The notes under the pieces were generated by a model that did no database searches, had not been told where the DNA came from, and saw nothing but the letters and a program-made list of their open reading frames with translations. Positions 40,884-52,466 of a stretch of 64,000 bases of DNA are shown here, one piece after another. The stretch comes from Cupriavidus sp. UYMMa02A (GTDB taxonomy: Bacteria > Pseudomonadota > Gammaproteobacteria > Burkholderiales > Burkholderiaceae): contig LRMT01000061.1 of NCBI GenBank assembly GCA_001725945.1, positions 1 to 64,000 on the forward strand, written 5' to 3'. A program made the position numbers and the translations under genes. Position 1 is the stretch's first letter. Each line of letters opens with the position of its first letter.

Positions 40884-42359
40884 TCACGAGGCCAGCGTTG
40901 CGCGGATGGCCTGATAGCACAGGTTCATCAGCGCCGCCGGGAAGATGCCCAGCAGGATCACTGCCGCGCCATTCAGGCTCAGCACCGAACGCAGGCCAGC
41001 GGTGGCCTCCAGCGGCTCTTCGCCCGCCGGTGCATCGAAGTACATCAGCTTGACCACGCGCAGGTAGTAGAAGGCACCGATCAGCGAGAACAGCACTGCC
41101 ACCACGGCGAGCCAGGTCATGCCGGCCCTCACCACGGCCTCGAGCACCGACAACTTGGCATAGAAGCCCATGGTCGGCGGGATGCCGGCCAGCGAGAACA
41201 TCATCACCAGCATCAGGAATGCGAACCACGGGTTGCGGCGCGACATGCCTTTCAGGTCATCCAGCGTTTCGGCCTCGAAGCCCTTGGTCGTGCGCAGCAG
41301 GATCAGCCCGAAGGTACCAAGCGTCGTCAGCAGGTACGTGACGGAGTAGAACATCGACGCGCCGTAGGCGTTCGCGGCACCATCCGCCTTGTTGGCCACC
41401 ACGCCGGACAGCATGCCCAGCAGGATGAAACCCATGTGCGAGATGGTCGAGTACGCCAGCATCCGCTTCAGATTGGTCTGGACGATGGCGGTCAGGTTGC
41501 CGATCGCCAGCGACAGGACGGCCAGCACCACCAGCATGGTCTGCCAGTCGGCGGCCAGCGGCAGCAGGCCTTCCACCAGCACGCGCACAATTAGCGCGAA
41601 CGCCGCGACCTTCGGGCCGCCGGCGATCAGCAGCGTCACCGCGGTCGGCGAACCCTGGTAGATGTCCGGGATCCACATATGGAACGGCGCGGCGCCAAGC
41701 TTGAACGACAGGCCGGCGACGATGAACACCACGCCGAAGGCCAGCATGGTCGTGTTGACGCGGCCGGACTCGACCACACGGAACACTTCGCCCAGGTTCA
41801 GCGAGCCGGTCGCACCGTACATCATCGAGATGCCGTACAGCAGCAGGCCCGAAGCCAGCGCGCCCAGTACGAAGTACTTCATGGCCGATTCCGACGTCAC
41901 GCGCGACTCGCGGCGCAGCGCCACCAGCGCGTAGGACGACAGCGACAGCAGTTCCAGGCCCAGGTACAGGGTCAGGAAGTTGTTGCCGGTGATCATGACG
42001 ATCTGGCCGCCCAGCGCGAACAGCGACAGCTGGTAGAACTCGCCGGCGTACATGTCGCGGTCGGCCAGGTAGCGGCGCGTGTAGACCAGCGTCATGAACA
42101 GGCCGGCCGAGCAGAAGGCCGACAGCACATTGGCCAGCGGATCAATCACGACCAGGTTGGCGAACGCGTAGTGCGTCTCGCCGGTCGCGGCATTGATGCC
42201 AAACCAGACGGTCAGCACCAGCGTGAACAGCAGCGACAGCGGGTAGGCGACGCTTGGCTTGCCCTTGCCGCGGGCAAGGTCGATCCAGTTGACGGCGGCG
42301 ATCGCGATCGCCAGGAAAATAATCGGCGCCACAGGGGCGAGAGTCGACGACGGTTGCAT
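40884..42359 (-). CDS. nuoN: NADH-quinone oxidoreductase subunit N
   Basis: Antiporter-like proton-pumping membrane subunit of complex I, intact at 491 residues with about 14 helices. GLELLSLSSYALVAL carries the conserved glutamate of the fifth helix, FKLGAAPFHMWIPDIYQGSP the lysine and loop motif, and LKRMLAYSTISHMGFILLG the next key lysine. It follows nuoM by 18 bp and precedes DUF2818. Confidence 0.97.
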   Translation of the reverse strand: MQPSSTLAPVAPIIFLAIAIAAVNWIDLARGKGKPSVAYPLSLLFTLVLTVWFGINAATGETHYAFANLVVIDPLANVLSAFCSAGLFMTLVYTRRYLADRDMYAGEFYQLSLFALGGQIVMITGNNFLTLYLGLELLSLSSYALVALRRESRVTSESAMKYFVLGALASGLLLYGISMMYGATGSLNLGEVFRVVESGRVNTTMLAFGVVFIVAGLSFKLGAAPFHMWIPDIYQGSPTAVTLLIAGGPKVAAFALIVRVLVEGLLPLAADWQTMLVVLAVLSLAIGNLTAIVQTNLKRMLAYSTISHMGFILLGMLSGVVANKADGAANAYGASMFYSVTYLLTTLGTFGLILLRTTKGFEAETLDDLKGMSRRNPWFAFLMLVMMFSLAGIPPTMGFYAKLSVLEAVVRAGMTWLAVVAVLFSLIGAFYYLRVVKLMYFDAPAGEEPLEATAGLRSVLSLNGAAVILLGIFPAALMNLCYQAIRATLAS

Positions 42360-42377
42360 AGTGTTATCTCTCCCCGA

Positions 42378-43842
42378 TTACAGCTTGGACTGCGCCACGT
42401 GGGACAGCAGATTGACCACCGAGGCGTGCATCACGTCGGTGAAGGGCTTCGGGTACAGGCCCATGTACAGCGTCATGATGGCGAGCAGGCCCAGCATCAC
42501 GAATTCGCGCTTGTTCAGGTCCACCAGTTCGCGGACGTGCTGGTGCACGATGTCGCCGAAGATCACGCGCTTGACCATCCACAGCGAATAGGCAGCACCA
42601 AAGATCAGGCCGTGGCCGCGAGCAGGCCGATCCAGAAGTTGTACTGGACCGAACCCAGGATCACCATGAACTCGCCGACGAAACCGGAGGTTGCCGGCAG
42701 GCCGCAGTTGGCCATCGCGAAGAATACCGACAGCGCGGCGAACTTCGGCATGGTGTTCACCACACCGCCGTAGTCGGCGATCTGGCGCGAGTGCACGCGG
42801 TCATACAGCACGCCGATGCACAGGAACATGGCGCCCGAGATGAAGCCGTGCGAGATCATCTGCACGATGCCGCCTTCGATGCCGATTTCATTGAAGATGA
42901 AGAAACCGAGCGTCACAAAGCCCATGTGCGCGATCGACGAATACGCGACCAGCTTCTTCATGTCCGCCTGCACCAGCGCCACCAGGCCGATGTAGATCAC
43001 CGCAATCAGCGAGATGGTGATGATGAACGCGGCCAGCGAATGGCTTGCGTCGGGCGCGATCGGCAGCGAGAACCGCAGGAAACCGTAGGCGCCCAGCTTC
43101 AGCATGATCGCCGCCAGGACCACGGAGCCGCCGGTCGGCGCTTCCACGTGGGCATCGGGCAGCCAGGTGTGCACCGGCCACATCGGCACCTTGACCGCGA
43201 ACGCCATGAAGAAGGCGATGAACAGCGCGATCTGCTCGTTCATCGACAGCTTGGCCTGGTGCCACTGCAGGATCTCGAAGGTACCGGTCTTGTTGTACAG
43301 GAACAGCAGCGCAACCAGGGTCAGCAGCGAGCCCAGCAGCGTGTACAGGAAGAACTTGAAGGCCGCGTACACACGGTTCGGGCCGCCCCAGACGCGATGA
43401 TGATGTACATCGGGATCAGCGTGGCTTCGAAGAACACGTAGAACAGCAGGCCGTCGAGCGCGCAGAACACGCCGACCATCACGCCCGACAGGATCAGGAA
43501 CGAAGCCATGTACTCGGCCACGCGCTCGGTGATCACTTGCCAGGCCGAGATCACGACGATCACGGTGATGAAGGCCGTCAGCACGACGAACCACATCGAG
43601 ATGCCGTCAACGCCCAGGTAGTACTGGATGTTGAAGCGTTCGATCCAGTTCGACTTCTCCACGAACTGCATGGCAGCAGTGGACTTGTCGAAGTGGAACA
43701 CCAGCGGCAGCGTAACGATGAAGCTGACGATCGAGCCGAACAGCGACATCCACCTGACGTAGCAGGCGCTGCGGTCCGAGCCGGAGGTCAGTACCAGCAA
43801 GCCGAAGAAGATAGGCAGCCAGATTGCGAAAGACAGAACCAT
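42378..43842 (-). CDS. nuoM: NADH-quinone oxidoreductase subunit M (two frameshifts)
   Basis: Second antiporter-like subunit. It begins MVLSFAIWLPIFFGLLVL, then FYVFFEATLIPMYIII with the conserved glutamate, MWPVHTWLPDAHVEAPTGGS, and KKLVAYSSIAHMGFVTLG. Breaks near 43394 (ATCGGCGTC read as ATCGCGTC) and 42612 (ACGGGCCTG read as ACGGCCTG) each lose one G; repaired, GVWGGPNRVYAAFKFFLYT and GLIFGAAYSLWMVKR are continuous. Ends at 42378 with VNLLSHVAQSKL. About 488 residues. It follows nuoL by 27 bp. Confidence 0.96.
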
Positions 43843-43869
43843 TTCTTTGTTTTCCTTACTCGGTGCCTA

Positions 43870-45957
43870 TCACTTGGTGCCGATCACGCCGGTAACGGTG
43901 AGCGTCAGCAGCGCCAGCATGCCAACGATCATCGCGAATGCGTAGTGGTAGATGTAGCCCGATTGCAGGTAGCGGCTGGCAGCGGCAAACGAAGCCACCA
44001 CGCGCGCCGAACCGTTGACGAACAGGCCGTCGATCAGGCCCTGGTCGCCGCCCTTCCACAGGCCGGTGCCCAGCAGGCGCGCACCGCGTGCGAACACCGC
44101 CTGGTTGATGGCGTCCATGTAGTACTTGTTGTCGAGCAGCTTGTACAGGCCCGAGAAGCGGTTCTTGATCGCCTCGGGAATGTCCGGGCGCTTCATGTAG
44201 AAGAACCACGACAGCACGACACCGGCAATGGCCAGCCACAGGACCGGGGTGGTCAGCGAATGGATCGCCATCGGCACCCAACCGTGGAAGGCTTCTTCCA
44301 GTTCCTTCATGGCATGGTGGTTCTCGCCGACGAAGATCACGTCCTTGAACGCCACGCCGTGCTTGAAGAATTCACCGAACAGCATCGGCTCGATGGCGAT
44401 CGCACCGATGATGACCGACGGGATGGCCAGCAGCACCAGCGGCAGCGTCACGACCCAAGGCGACTCGTGTGGCTTGTCGCCGGCAGCCAGGCCGTGATGG
44501 TGGTCATGCGAGACTTCCTCGTCCTCGTGGTCGCCTTCGTGGCCATGGTGGGCATGGTTCTGGCCCCAGCGCTCCTTGCCGTGGAAGACCAGGAAGTACA
44601 TGCGGAACGAGTAGAACGCAGTGACGAATACACCAGCCAGCACCGCGAAGTACGCAAAGCCCGAACCGGCGATATGCGACTCGGCCACGGCCTCGATGAT
44701 CGAGTCCTTCGAGTAGAAGCCCGCGAAGAACGGCGTGCCGATCAGCGCCAGCGAACCGACCAGCGAAGTGATCCAGGTGATCGGCATGTACTTGCGCAGG
44801 CCGCCCATATTGCGGATGTCCTGGTCGTGGTGCATGCCGATGATGACCGAGCCCGCGCCGAGGAACAGCAGTGCCTTGAAGAACGCGTGGGTCATCAGGT
44901 GGAACACTGCCACCGAGTATGCCGAGGCGCCCAGCGCCACGGTCATGTACCCGAGCTGCGACAGCGTCGAGTAAGCGACCACGCGCTTGATGTCGTTCTG
45001 GATGATGCCCAGGAAGCCCATGAACAGCGCGGTAATGGCGCCGATCACCAGCACGAAGGACAGCGCGGTGTCCGACAGCTCGAACAGCGGCGACATGCGG
45101 GCGACCATGAAGATGCCGGCGGTCACCATCGTTGCTGCGTGGATCAGCGCGGAGATCGGGGTCGGGCCTTCCATCGAGTCAGGCAGCCAGACGTGCAGCG
45201 GGAACTGCGCCGACTTGCCCATCGCACCGATGAACAGGCAGATGCAGGCCACGGTGATCATCAGCCAGTCGGTGCCCGGGAAGATCACCGTCGCCAGCTT
45301 TTCGCGGGCGGCGAACACGTCCGTGTAGTTCATGCTGCCGCTGTAGGCCAGCAGCAGGCCGATGCCCAGGATGAAGCCGAAGTCGCCGACGCGGTTCACC
45401 AGGAACGCCTTCAGGTTCGCGAAGATCGCCGTCGGGCGGGTGTACCAGAAGCCGATCAGCAGGTACGACACCAGGCCCACCGCTTCCCAGCCGAAGAACA
45501 GCTGCAGGAAGTTGTTGCTCATCACCAGCATCAGCATCGAGAAGGTAAAGAGCGAGATGTAGGCGAAGAAGCGGTTGTAGCCGGGATCCCCGTCCATGTA
45601 GCCGACGGTGTAGATATGCACCATCAGCGAGACGAAGGTCACCACGACCATCATCATCGCGGTCAGCGAGTCGACCAGGAAGCCAACCTCCATCTTCAGG
45701 TCGCCGATGGCCATCCACTCGTACACGGTGCCGTTGAAGCTGGCGCCGTTCATCACGTCGAGCAGCACCATCACCGACAGCACGAAGGAGATGGCCACGC
45801 CGAGAATCGTCGCGGTGTGGGCCACGATTCGGCCGCCGCGCGACTCCGAGGAAAACAGGCCAAAGAACTTGGTGCCGAACAGGCCGGCGATGGCTGAGCC
45901 GACTAGCGGCGCCAGCGCGATCGCGAGCAGCAGGTTGGGGTTGAGCGTGGTTGCCAT
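43870..45957 (-). CDS. nuoL: NADH-quinone oxidoreductase subunit L
   Basis: Distal antiporter-like subunit with the long lateral helix, intact at 695 residues. FFGWEAVGLVSYLLIGFW holds the conserved glutamate, GKSAQFPLHVWLPDSMEGP the lysine and loop motif, and DIKRVVAYSTLSQLGYMTV the following lysine. A His/Asp/Glu-rich loop (NHAHHGHEGDHEDEEVSHDH) of about 30 residues interrupts the C-terminal half; such loops are common in betaproteobacterial NuoL. It lies 61 bp after nuoK. Confidence 0.97.
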   Translation of the reverse strand: MATTLNPNLLLAIALAPLVGSAIAGLFGTKFFGLFSSESRGGRIVAHTATILGVAISFVLSVMVLLDVMNGASFNGTVYEWMAIGDLKMEVGFLVDSLTAMMMVVVTFVSLMVHIYTVGYMDGDPGYNRFFAYISLFTFSMLMLVMSNNFLQLFFGWEAVGLVSYLLIGFWYTRPTAIFANLKAFLVNRVGDFGFILGIGLLLAYSGSMNYTDVFAAREKLATVIFPGTDWLMITVACICLFIGAMGKSAQFPLHVWLPDSMEGPTPISALIHAATMVTAGIFMVARMSPLFELSDTALSFVLVIGAITALFMGFLGIIQNDIKRVVAYSTLSQLGYMTVALGASAYSVAVFHLMTHAFFKALLFLGAGSVIIGMHHDQDIRNMGGLRKYMPITWITSLVGSLALIGTPFFAGFYSKDSIIEAVAESHIAGSGFAYFAVLAGVFVTAFYSFRMYFLVFHGKERWGQNHAHHGHEGDHEDEEVSHDHHHGLAAGDKPHESPWVVTLPLVLLAIPSVIIGAIAIEPMLFGEFFKHGVAFKDVIFVGENHHAMKELEEAFHGWVPMAIHSLTTPVLWLAIAGVVLSWFFYMKRPDIPEAIKNRFSGLYKLLDNKYYMDAINQAVFARGARLLGTGLWKGGDQGLIDGLFVNGSARVVASFAAASRYLQSGYIYHYAFAMIVGMLALLTLTVTGVIGTK

Positions 45958-46018
45958 AGGACGCTTATTGGTGTGCGAGCGGTGAGCAGTCTTGGTTCAT
46001 TGCGTAGGGCGTCATGGA

Positions 46019-46324
46019 TCAGTACTTCAGGGTATCCATGTCGTCCACGTTGATCGTGTCCAGGTTGCGGAACAGCACGACCAGGATTGCCAGACCGATT
46101 GCCGACTCGGCTGCGGCCACCGTGAGGATGAAGAAAACGAAAACCTGTCCGGCCAGGTCACCCATGTAATGCGAGAAGGCGACGAAGTTCATGTTGACCG
46201 CAAGCAGCATCAGTTCGATCGCCATCAGCAGCACGATCACGTTCTTGCGGTTCAGGAAAATACCGACGATGCTGATCGCGAACAGGATCGCACCGAGCAC
46301 GAGGAAATGGGCGAGAGAGAGCAC
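46019..46324 (-). CDS. nuoK: NADH-quinone oxidoreductase subunit K
   Basis: Small three-helix membrane subunit, 101 residues. [21 protein letters not shown] carries the conserved glutamate of helix 2, and [18 protein letters not shown] the second glutamate in helix 3. Intact. Starts 17 bp after nuoJ. Confidence 0.97.
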   Translation of the reverse strand: MLSLAHFLVLGAILFAISIVGIFLNRKNVIVLLMAIELMLLAVNMNFVAFSHYMGDLAGQVFVFFILTVAAAESAIGLAILVVLFRNLDTINVDDMDTLKY

Positions 46325-46341
46325 AGCGTTTCTCCGTGGCT

Positions 46342-46986
46342 TTAGTTCTTGTTGGCAGTAGCCGCGGCATCGGCCTGGGCGGACTGGCTTTCGGCCGCCA
46401 TCGACACCAGGCGCACGCGGTCATCGCGACGGGTGCGCAGCTGCGACGAGATATTCTGGCCCTTGACGTCCTTGCGTCGACGCAGGGTCAGCGCAACGGC
46501 CGCGATGATGGCCACCAGCAGGATGATGCCGGCCACCTCGAAGGCGTAGATATAGTCGGTGTAGATCAGCTTGCCGAGCGCACCGGTATTCGTATAGCCC
46601 GGCTCTTGCGAACCGGCGGCAACCACGGGCGTGACGGTGCCGATGAAGTTGCGCACGAGCACGATCGCCATTTCGGCGATGATCAGCGCACCCACCACCG
46701 AAGCAAGCGGCACGTAGGTCCAGAAGTCCCGGCGCAGGTGCTCGATGTCGATATCGATCATCATCACCACGAACAGGAACAGCACCATCACTGCGCCGAC
46801 GTACACCAGCACCAGCAGGATGGCGAGGAATTCCGCCTTGAGCAGCAACCAGATCGCCGCAGCCGTGAAGAACGACAGTACGAGGAACAGTGCGGAGTGC
46901 ACCGGATTCTTCGCGGTGATGACCTTCAGTGCGGAGAGCACCAGCACCAGCGCAAAGACGTAGAAGATGGTGGTCGTGAGTTCCAT
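46342..46986 (-). CDS. nuoJ: NADH-quinone oxidoreductase subunit J
   Basis: Five-helix membrane subunit, 214 residues. It begins [40 protein letters not shown] and [20 protein letters not shown], the latter containing the conserved tyrosine and glycine of the pi-bulge helix, are typical. The start at 46986 agrees with homologues. A gap of 143 bp separates it from nuoI; nothing further is seen in that gap. Confidence 0.96.
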   Translation of the reverse strand: MELTTTIFYVFALVLVLSALKVITAKNPVHSALFLVLSFFTAAAIWLLLKAEFLAILLVLVYVGAVMVLFLFVVMMIDIDIEHLRRDFWTYVPLASVVGALIIAEMAIVLVRNFIGTVTPVVAAGSQEPGYTNTGALGKLIYTDYIYAFEVAGIILLVAIIAAVALTLRRRKDVKGQNISSQLRTRRDDRVRLVSMAAESQSAQADAAATANKN

Positions 46987-47129
46987 GGTCCTTGTCGGAT
47001 CCTCTCTTGGCCTTCGGCACAAACCTTCCCTGCTGGGGGGCCCGCGCCTGCGGCATCCTTCCATTGGCCCCTTGCGGAGCCGGATTCAAATTCACTTGGC
47101 TGCGCCGGCCAGGCCGGCGCCAACTGATC

Positions 47130-47621
47130 TCAGCGGTACTTGGCGTCCGCGGCCTTGGATGCGGCGATCTGCGGCTCGTAGCGGTCGCCCACTGCCAGCA
47201 GCATGTCCTTGGTGAAGTACAGGTCGCCGCGCTTCTCGCCGTGGTACTCCAGGATCGGCGTCTCGACGATGGCATCGACTGGGCAGGCCTCTTCGCAGAA
47301 GCCGCAGAAAATGCACTTGGTCAGGTCGATGTCGTAGCGCGTGGTGCGGCGGGTGCCGTCGGCACGCACGTCCGACTCGATCGTGATGGCCAGCGCCGGG
47401 CACACCGCTTCGCACAGCTTGCAGGCGATGCAGCGCTCCTCCCCGTTCGGGTAGCGGCGCAGCGCGTGCAGGCCGCGGAAACGCGGCGAGATCGGCGTTT
47501 TCTCTTCCGGGAACTGGACGGTGACCTTGCGCGCGAAGAGATAGCGGCCGGTCAGTGCCATACCCTTGAAGAGTTCCTTCAGGAGCAGGCTGTTGAAGAA
47601 GTCCTTGATGGCGAGCAGCAT
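47130..47621 (-). CDS. nuoI: NADH-quinone oxidoreductase subunit I
   Basis: Peripheral-arm ferredoxin-like subunit with two 4Fe-4S clusters: [12 protein letters not shown] and [12 protein letters not shown]. Intact, 163 residues, beginning [20 protein letters not shown]. It follows nuoH by 71 bp. Confidence 0.98.
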   Translation of the reverse strand: MLLAIKDFFNSLLLKELFKGMALTGRYLFARKVTVQFPEEKTPISPRFRGLHALRRYPNGEERCIACKLCEAVCPALAITIESDVRADGTRRTTRYDIDLTKCIFCGFCEEACPVDAIVETPILEYHGEKRGDLYFTKDMLLAVGDRYEPQIAASKAADAKYR

Positions 47622-47692
47622 GACGATTGCTTCCTAGTGTTTCCCGAGGCGCGCGCCGCATCGTTGCAGCGTGCGCGTCCTCGTTTGGCCGT

Positions 47693-48756
47693 TCAGTGCC
47701 AGATGTTCCAAGGCGACTTGATCCAGATCGCCACGATGATCAGCCAGCCCACGGTCAGGGGAATGAACACCTTCCAGCCCAGGCGCATGATCTGGTCATA
47801 GCGGTAGCGCGGGAACGAGGCACGAATCCAGATGAAGACCGACAGCAGCAGGAATACCTTGATCAGCAGCCAGAAGAAGCCCGGGATCGCGTTGGTCAGG
47901 AAGCTCGAGAACGGAGGCGCCCAGCCACCCAGGAACATCAGCGCGGTCATCGTCGAGATGATGATCATGTTGATGTACTCGGCCAGGAAGAACAGCGCAA
48001 AGCCCATGCCCGAATATTCGATCATGTGGCCGGCCACGATTTCCGATTCGCCTTCCACCACGTCGAACGGGTGACGGTTGGTTTCCGCGACGCCCGAGAT
48101 GAAGTACACGCCAAACATCGGCAGCAGCGGGATCCAGTTCCACGACAGGACGTTGATGCCCATGTCGGCGAAGTAGCCCGCGTTCTGGCCGTTGACGATC
48201 GCCGACAGGTTCAGGCTGCCCGACACCATCAGGACGGTCACCAGGCAAAGCCCATGGCGATTTCGTACGACACCATCTGCGCCGCGGCGCGCATGCCGCC
48301 CAGGAACGCGTACTTCGAATTCGAGGCCCAGCCGGCCAGGATCACGCCGTACACACCGACCGAGCTGATCGCCATCACGTACAGCAGGCCAGCGTTGACG
48401 TCGGCCATCACCACTTCGGCCTGGAAGGGAATCACGGCCCAGATGGCCACCGCCGGCATCAGCACCATCAGCGGGGCAATCAGGTACATGCCCTTGCTGA
48501 CCTGCGTCGGCATCATGACTTCCTTGAGCAGCAGCTTCAGCACGTCGGCAATCGGCTGCAGCAGGCCCAGCGGACCCACGCGGTTCGGACCCAGACGCAC
48601 GTGCATCCAGCCGATCAGCTTGCGCTCCCACAGAATCAGATAAGCCACGCACAGCAGCAGCGGCACCACGATGAGCACGGCACGGATGAGAATCCACAGC
48701 GGCGTCCAAGCGCCGCCGAAGATGGCGTGGCCTTGCGAGGTAATCCAGTCGATCAT
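47693..48756 (-). CDS. nuoH: NADH-quinone oxidoreductase subunit H (frameshifted)
   Basis: Membrane subunit forming the quinone chamber. [22 protein letters not shown] and [18 protein letters not shown]-type acidic loop ([17 protein letters not shown]) are diagnostic. The frame breaks near 48242 (GCCCTGGTG read as GCCTGGTG) inside [16 protein letters not shown]. The rest is intact to [10 protein letters not shown]. About 354 residues. It lies 27 bp after nuoG. Confidence 0.96.
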
Positions 48757-48783
48757 GTTGCGTTCTCGCTATTCTTGTATGGC

Positions 48784-51158
48784 TCAGGCCGCTCCGGCCG
48801 TTGCCGCGGGCTTCTGGCCGGCAGACAGGTCGACGGCCTTCTCGACCTTGACCGTACCGAACATCGCGCCGAGGCTCATCGCGGCCGGAGTCGCGGCCGG
48901 GACACGCACGGTGTTGGCCGGCAGCGTGCTTTCCAGCACGCCCGGCATCACCACGCTACCCTCGCCCTGCGTCACGCGGACCGGGTCGCCTGACTGGATA
49001 CCCAGGCCGGCGAACAGGTCGGCGGACAGCGCCACCTGCTGCGCGCGGCGGGCGGCGGCGGTGAGCTGCAGCGATTCGGCACGACGCACGATCGGGTCGG
49101 CGTGATAGATCGGCACATCGGCAATCCGCTCGATGCCATTGGCAGCGGGCGCGCTCACGCGGATCGGTGCGTCGGTGGCATTGCTCAGTTGCGGTGCAAC
49201 CGGGCCGGCCAGCACTTCGACGCGAACGGCTTCCGCGCTGTCGTAGTCGAAACCGGTCACATCCAGCAGGTTGCCCAGCACGCGCAGCACCTTCCAGGCC
49301 GGACGCGATTCGCCCAGCGCGCGTACGACGCCGTTGAAGCTTTGCGGCAGCCCTTCGCAGTTGACGAAAGTACCTGCGGTTTCAGTGAACGGCGTGACCG
49401 GCAGGATCACGTCGGCGTACTGCATGGCCGCTTCCGAGCGGAACGGCGACAGCACCACCACCGTACCGGCCTGGGCCAGCGCGGCCAGTGCCTTCTGCGG
49501 ATCGGCAGCGTCGAACTCGGGTTCGGTATTGAGCAGCACGTAGGCCTTGCGCGGCGATTCCAGCATCGCCTGCGCGTTGGCACCGCCCTGCTTCGGCAGT
49601 GCACCGGCGATATAGCCGCCCACGGTGTTCGCGGCTTCGGTCAGGAAGCCCAGCGTTGCGCCCGTTTCCGTGGCGATCCACTGTGCCAGCGCGTGCAGCG
49701 CGGCGAACTGCGGGTGACGCACGGCCTCGTTGCCAAGGAATACGGCGCGGCGCTCGCCCGACAGCAGCGCTTCGGCGGCAACACGTGCGGCGTCACCGCC
49801 TTCAAAGCCTTCGGTACCCGCCGGTGCGCCAACACTCTTGGCACTAGCCACGGCACGGGCGATGCCTGCCAGCGCGGCAGTCCAGCCCGATGGCGCCACG
49901 TCGATGCGAGCGGCCAGCGGCATCAGCAGGTCTTCACCGCCGGCACCCAGCAGGCAACGCGGGCGCCCTTCTTGCCAGCCTGGCGCAGGCGCGAGGCCAG
50001 CAGCGGATGGTCCTTGCGCAGCGACGAGCCGATCACCAGCACGCGTTGCAGCGTGGACACCTCGGCCACCGGCATGCCGAGCCACGGCGCGCCCTTCAGG
50101 GCCGCCGAGAAGTCGGACTGGCGCAGGCGGAAGTCGACGTTGTCGCTGCCGATGCCGCGCATCAGCTTGCCCAGCAGGTACAGTTCTTCCAGCGTGCTGT
50201 GCGGACTGGCCAGCGCAGCGATCTGGTCCGCGCCATGGTCGCGCTTGATGCTCGCCAAACCATTGGCCACGTATTCGAGCGCGGTCTGCCAGTCGGTTTC
50301 GATCCACTGGCCACCCTGCTTGAGCAGCGGACGCGTCACGCGGTCGGCGCTGTTCACGCCTTCGTACGAGAAGCGGTCCTTGTCCGAGATCCAGCACTCG
50401 TTGACGTCCTCGTTTTCGAGCGGCAGCACGCGCATGACGCGCTGATTCTTGCTCTGAACCACGAGGTTGGCGCCCAGGCCATCGTGCGGCGACACCGACT
50501 TGCGGCGGGCCAGCTCCCAGGTACGGGCCGAGTAGCGGAACGGCTTGCTGGTCAGCGCGCCGACCGGGCAGAGGTCGATCATGTTGCCGGACAGTTCCGA
50601 ATCCACGGTCTGGCCGACGAACGTCGTGATTTCCGAGTGCTCGCCGCGGCCCAGCATGCCCAGCTCCATCACGCCGGCCACTTCCTGGCCAAAGCGCACG
50701 CAGCGGGTGCAGTGAATGCAGCGGGTCATCTCCTCCATGGAGATCAGCGGGCCCACGTTCTTGTGGAACACCACGCGCTTTTCTTCCTTGTAGCGCGACT
50801 CCGATGCACCGTAGCCCACGGCCAGATCCTGCAGCTGGCATTCGCCGCCCTGATCGCAGATCGGGCAGTCGAGCGGGTGGTTGATCAGCAGGAATTCCAT
50901 CACGGACTTCTGCGCCTTGACGGCCTTCTCCGAATTGGTGAAGACCTTCATGCCAGGCGTCACGGGCGTGGCGCAGGCGGGCAGCGCCTTCGGCGCCTTT
51001 TCAACCTCGACCAGGCACATGCGGCAGTTCGCCGCGATGGACAGTTTACGGTGGTAGCAGAAGTGCGGGATGTAGGTGCCCAGCTTGCGGGCGGCTTCCA
51101 TCACCAGGCTGCCTTCAGCAACCTCAACCTTCTTGCCGTCGATCTCGAGTTCAACCAT
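48784..51158 (-). CDS. nuoG: NADH-quinone oxidoreductase subunit G (frameshifted)
   Basis: Largest peripheral subunit, with several iron-sulphur clusters and a molybdopterin-oxidoreductase-like domain without cofactor. The 2Fe-2S ferredoxin part has [20 protein letters not shown], the next cluster part [20 protein letters not shown] and [16 protein letters not shown]. The frame breaks near 49953 (GCCCTGCTG read as GCCTGCTG) between GKKGARVA and [14 protein letters not shown]. The C-terminal third is Ala-rich. About 792 residues when repaired. Twelve bp separate it from nuoF. Confidence 0.95.
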
Positions 51159-51170
51159 GTTCTGCCACGC

Positions 51171-52465
51171 TTAAATGTAGGCCGGAACCATGCACTGCTT
51201 GTGTTCGACGTGATACTCGAACTCTTTCCAGTAGTGCTTGAGCATGCCGCGGACCGGCATCGCCGCGGCATCGCCGAGCGCGCAGATGGTGCGGCCCATG
51301 ATGTTTTCCGCGACGTTGTTGAGCAGGTCCAGGTCTTCCTGGCGCCCTTCTCCGTGTTCAATGCGATTGACCATGCGGTACAGCCAACCGGTGCCTTCTC
51401 GGCACGGCGTGCATTGGCCGCACGATTCTTCAAAATAGAAGTACGACAGACGCAGCAGCGAGCGCACCATGCAGCGCGTCTCGTCCATGACGATCACGGC
51501 GCCCGAGCCCAGCATCGAGCCGGCCTTGGCGATCGAGTCGTAGTCCATGTCGGACGCCATCATCATCTCGCCCGGCACCACCGGAGCCGACGATCCGCCC
51601 GGGATCACCGCCTTGATGCGCTTGCCGCCGCGCATGCCGCCGGCCAGTTCCAGCAGCTTCGCGAACGGCGTGCCCAGCGGGATCTCGTAGTTGCCCGGAC
51701 GCTCGACGTCACCGGAAATCGAGAAGATCTTGCTGCCGCCGTTGTTCGGCTTACCCATCTTCAGGTAGTTTTCCGGGCCGATGGCCAGCAGGAACGGCAC
51801 CGCGGCAAACGTCTCGGTGTTGTTGATGGTGGTCGGCTTGCCATACAGGCCGAAGCTGGCCGGGAAAGGCGGCTTGAAACGCGGCTGGCCCTTCTTGCCT
51901 TCCAGCGATTCGAGCAGCGCGGTTTCCTCGCCGCAGATATAGGCGCCGTAGCGTGGTGAGCGTGCAGCTGGAAGCTGAAGCCCGAACCCAGGATGTTGTC
52001 ACCGAGGAATCCGGCGGCGCGCGCCTCTTCGAGAGCTTCCTCGAAGACCTTGTATTCGTTCCAGATCTCGCCGTGGATGTAGTTGTAGCCCACGGTGATG
52101 CCCATCGCGTACGCGCCGATGGCCATGCCCTCGATCAGCGCGTGCGGGTTGTAGCGAATGATGTCGCGGTCCTTGAACGTACCAGGCTCGCCCTCATCGG
52201 TATTGCAGACGAGGTACTTCTGACCCGGGAACGTACGCGGCATGAAGCTCCACTTCAGGCCGGTCGGGAAGCCCGCACCGCCGCGGCCACGCAGGCCCGA
52301 GGCCTTGACGTCGGCGATCACCTGTTCGGGCGAGATCTTCTCGGTCAGGATGCGTTTGAGCTGCTGATAGCCGCCGCGCTTGACGTAGTCTTCGAGGTGC
52401 CAGTTCTTGCCGTCCAGGCCGGCCAGGATCAGCGGCTGGATATGACGGTCGTGCAGAGAGGTCAT
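51171..52465 (-). CDS. nuoF: NADH-quinone oxidoreductase subunit F (frameshifted)
   Basis: NADH- and FMN-binding subunit. [20 protein letters not shown] is the glycine-rich NADH site, and [20 protein letters not shown] supplies three of the four cysteines of the N3 cluster. The frame breaks near 51952 (CACGGCTAC read as CACGCTAC); restored it reads [20 protein letters not shown]. About 432 residues, ending KQCMVPAYI. It begins one base after the nuoE stop. Confidence 0.96.
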
Positions 52466-52466
52466 G

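Noticed and set aside
43390-43400. Programmed ribosomal frameshifting in nuoM and other genes
   Set aside because: No slippery heptamer or downstream pseudoknot recurs, and the same type of base loss is spread over unrelated genes.
43537-45897. A 786-codon open frame on the plus strand opposite nuoL
   Set aside because: It is a mirror of nuoL in GC-rich DNA. Its translation is dominated by Arg, Gln, His, Val and Asp, has no known motif, and nuoL itself is beyond doubt.
49890-51959. A 689-codon open frame opposite nuoF-nuoG
   Set aside because: It spans two known genes and a gap; composition is typical of an antisense shadow.
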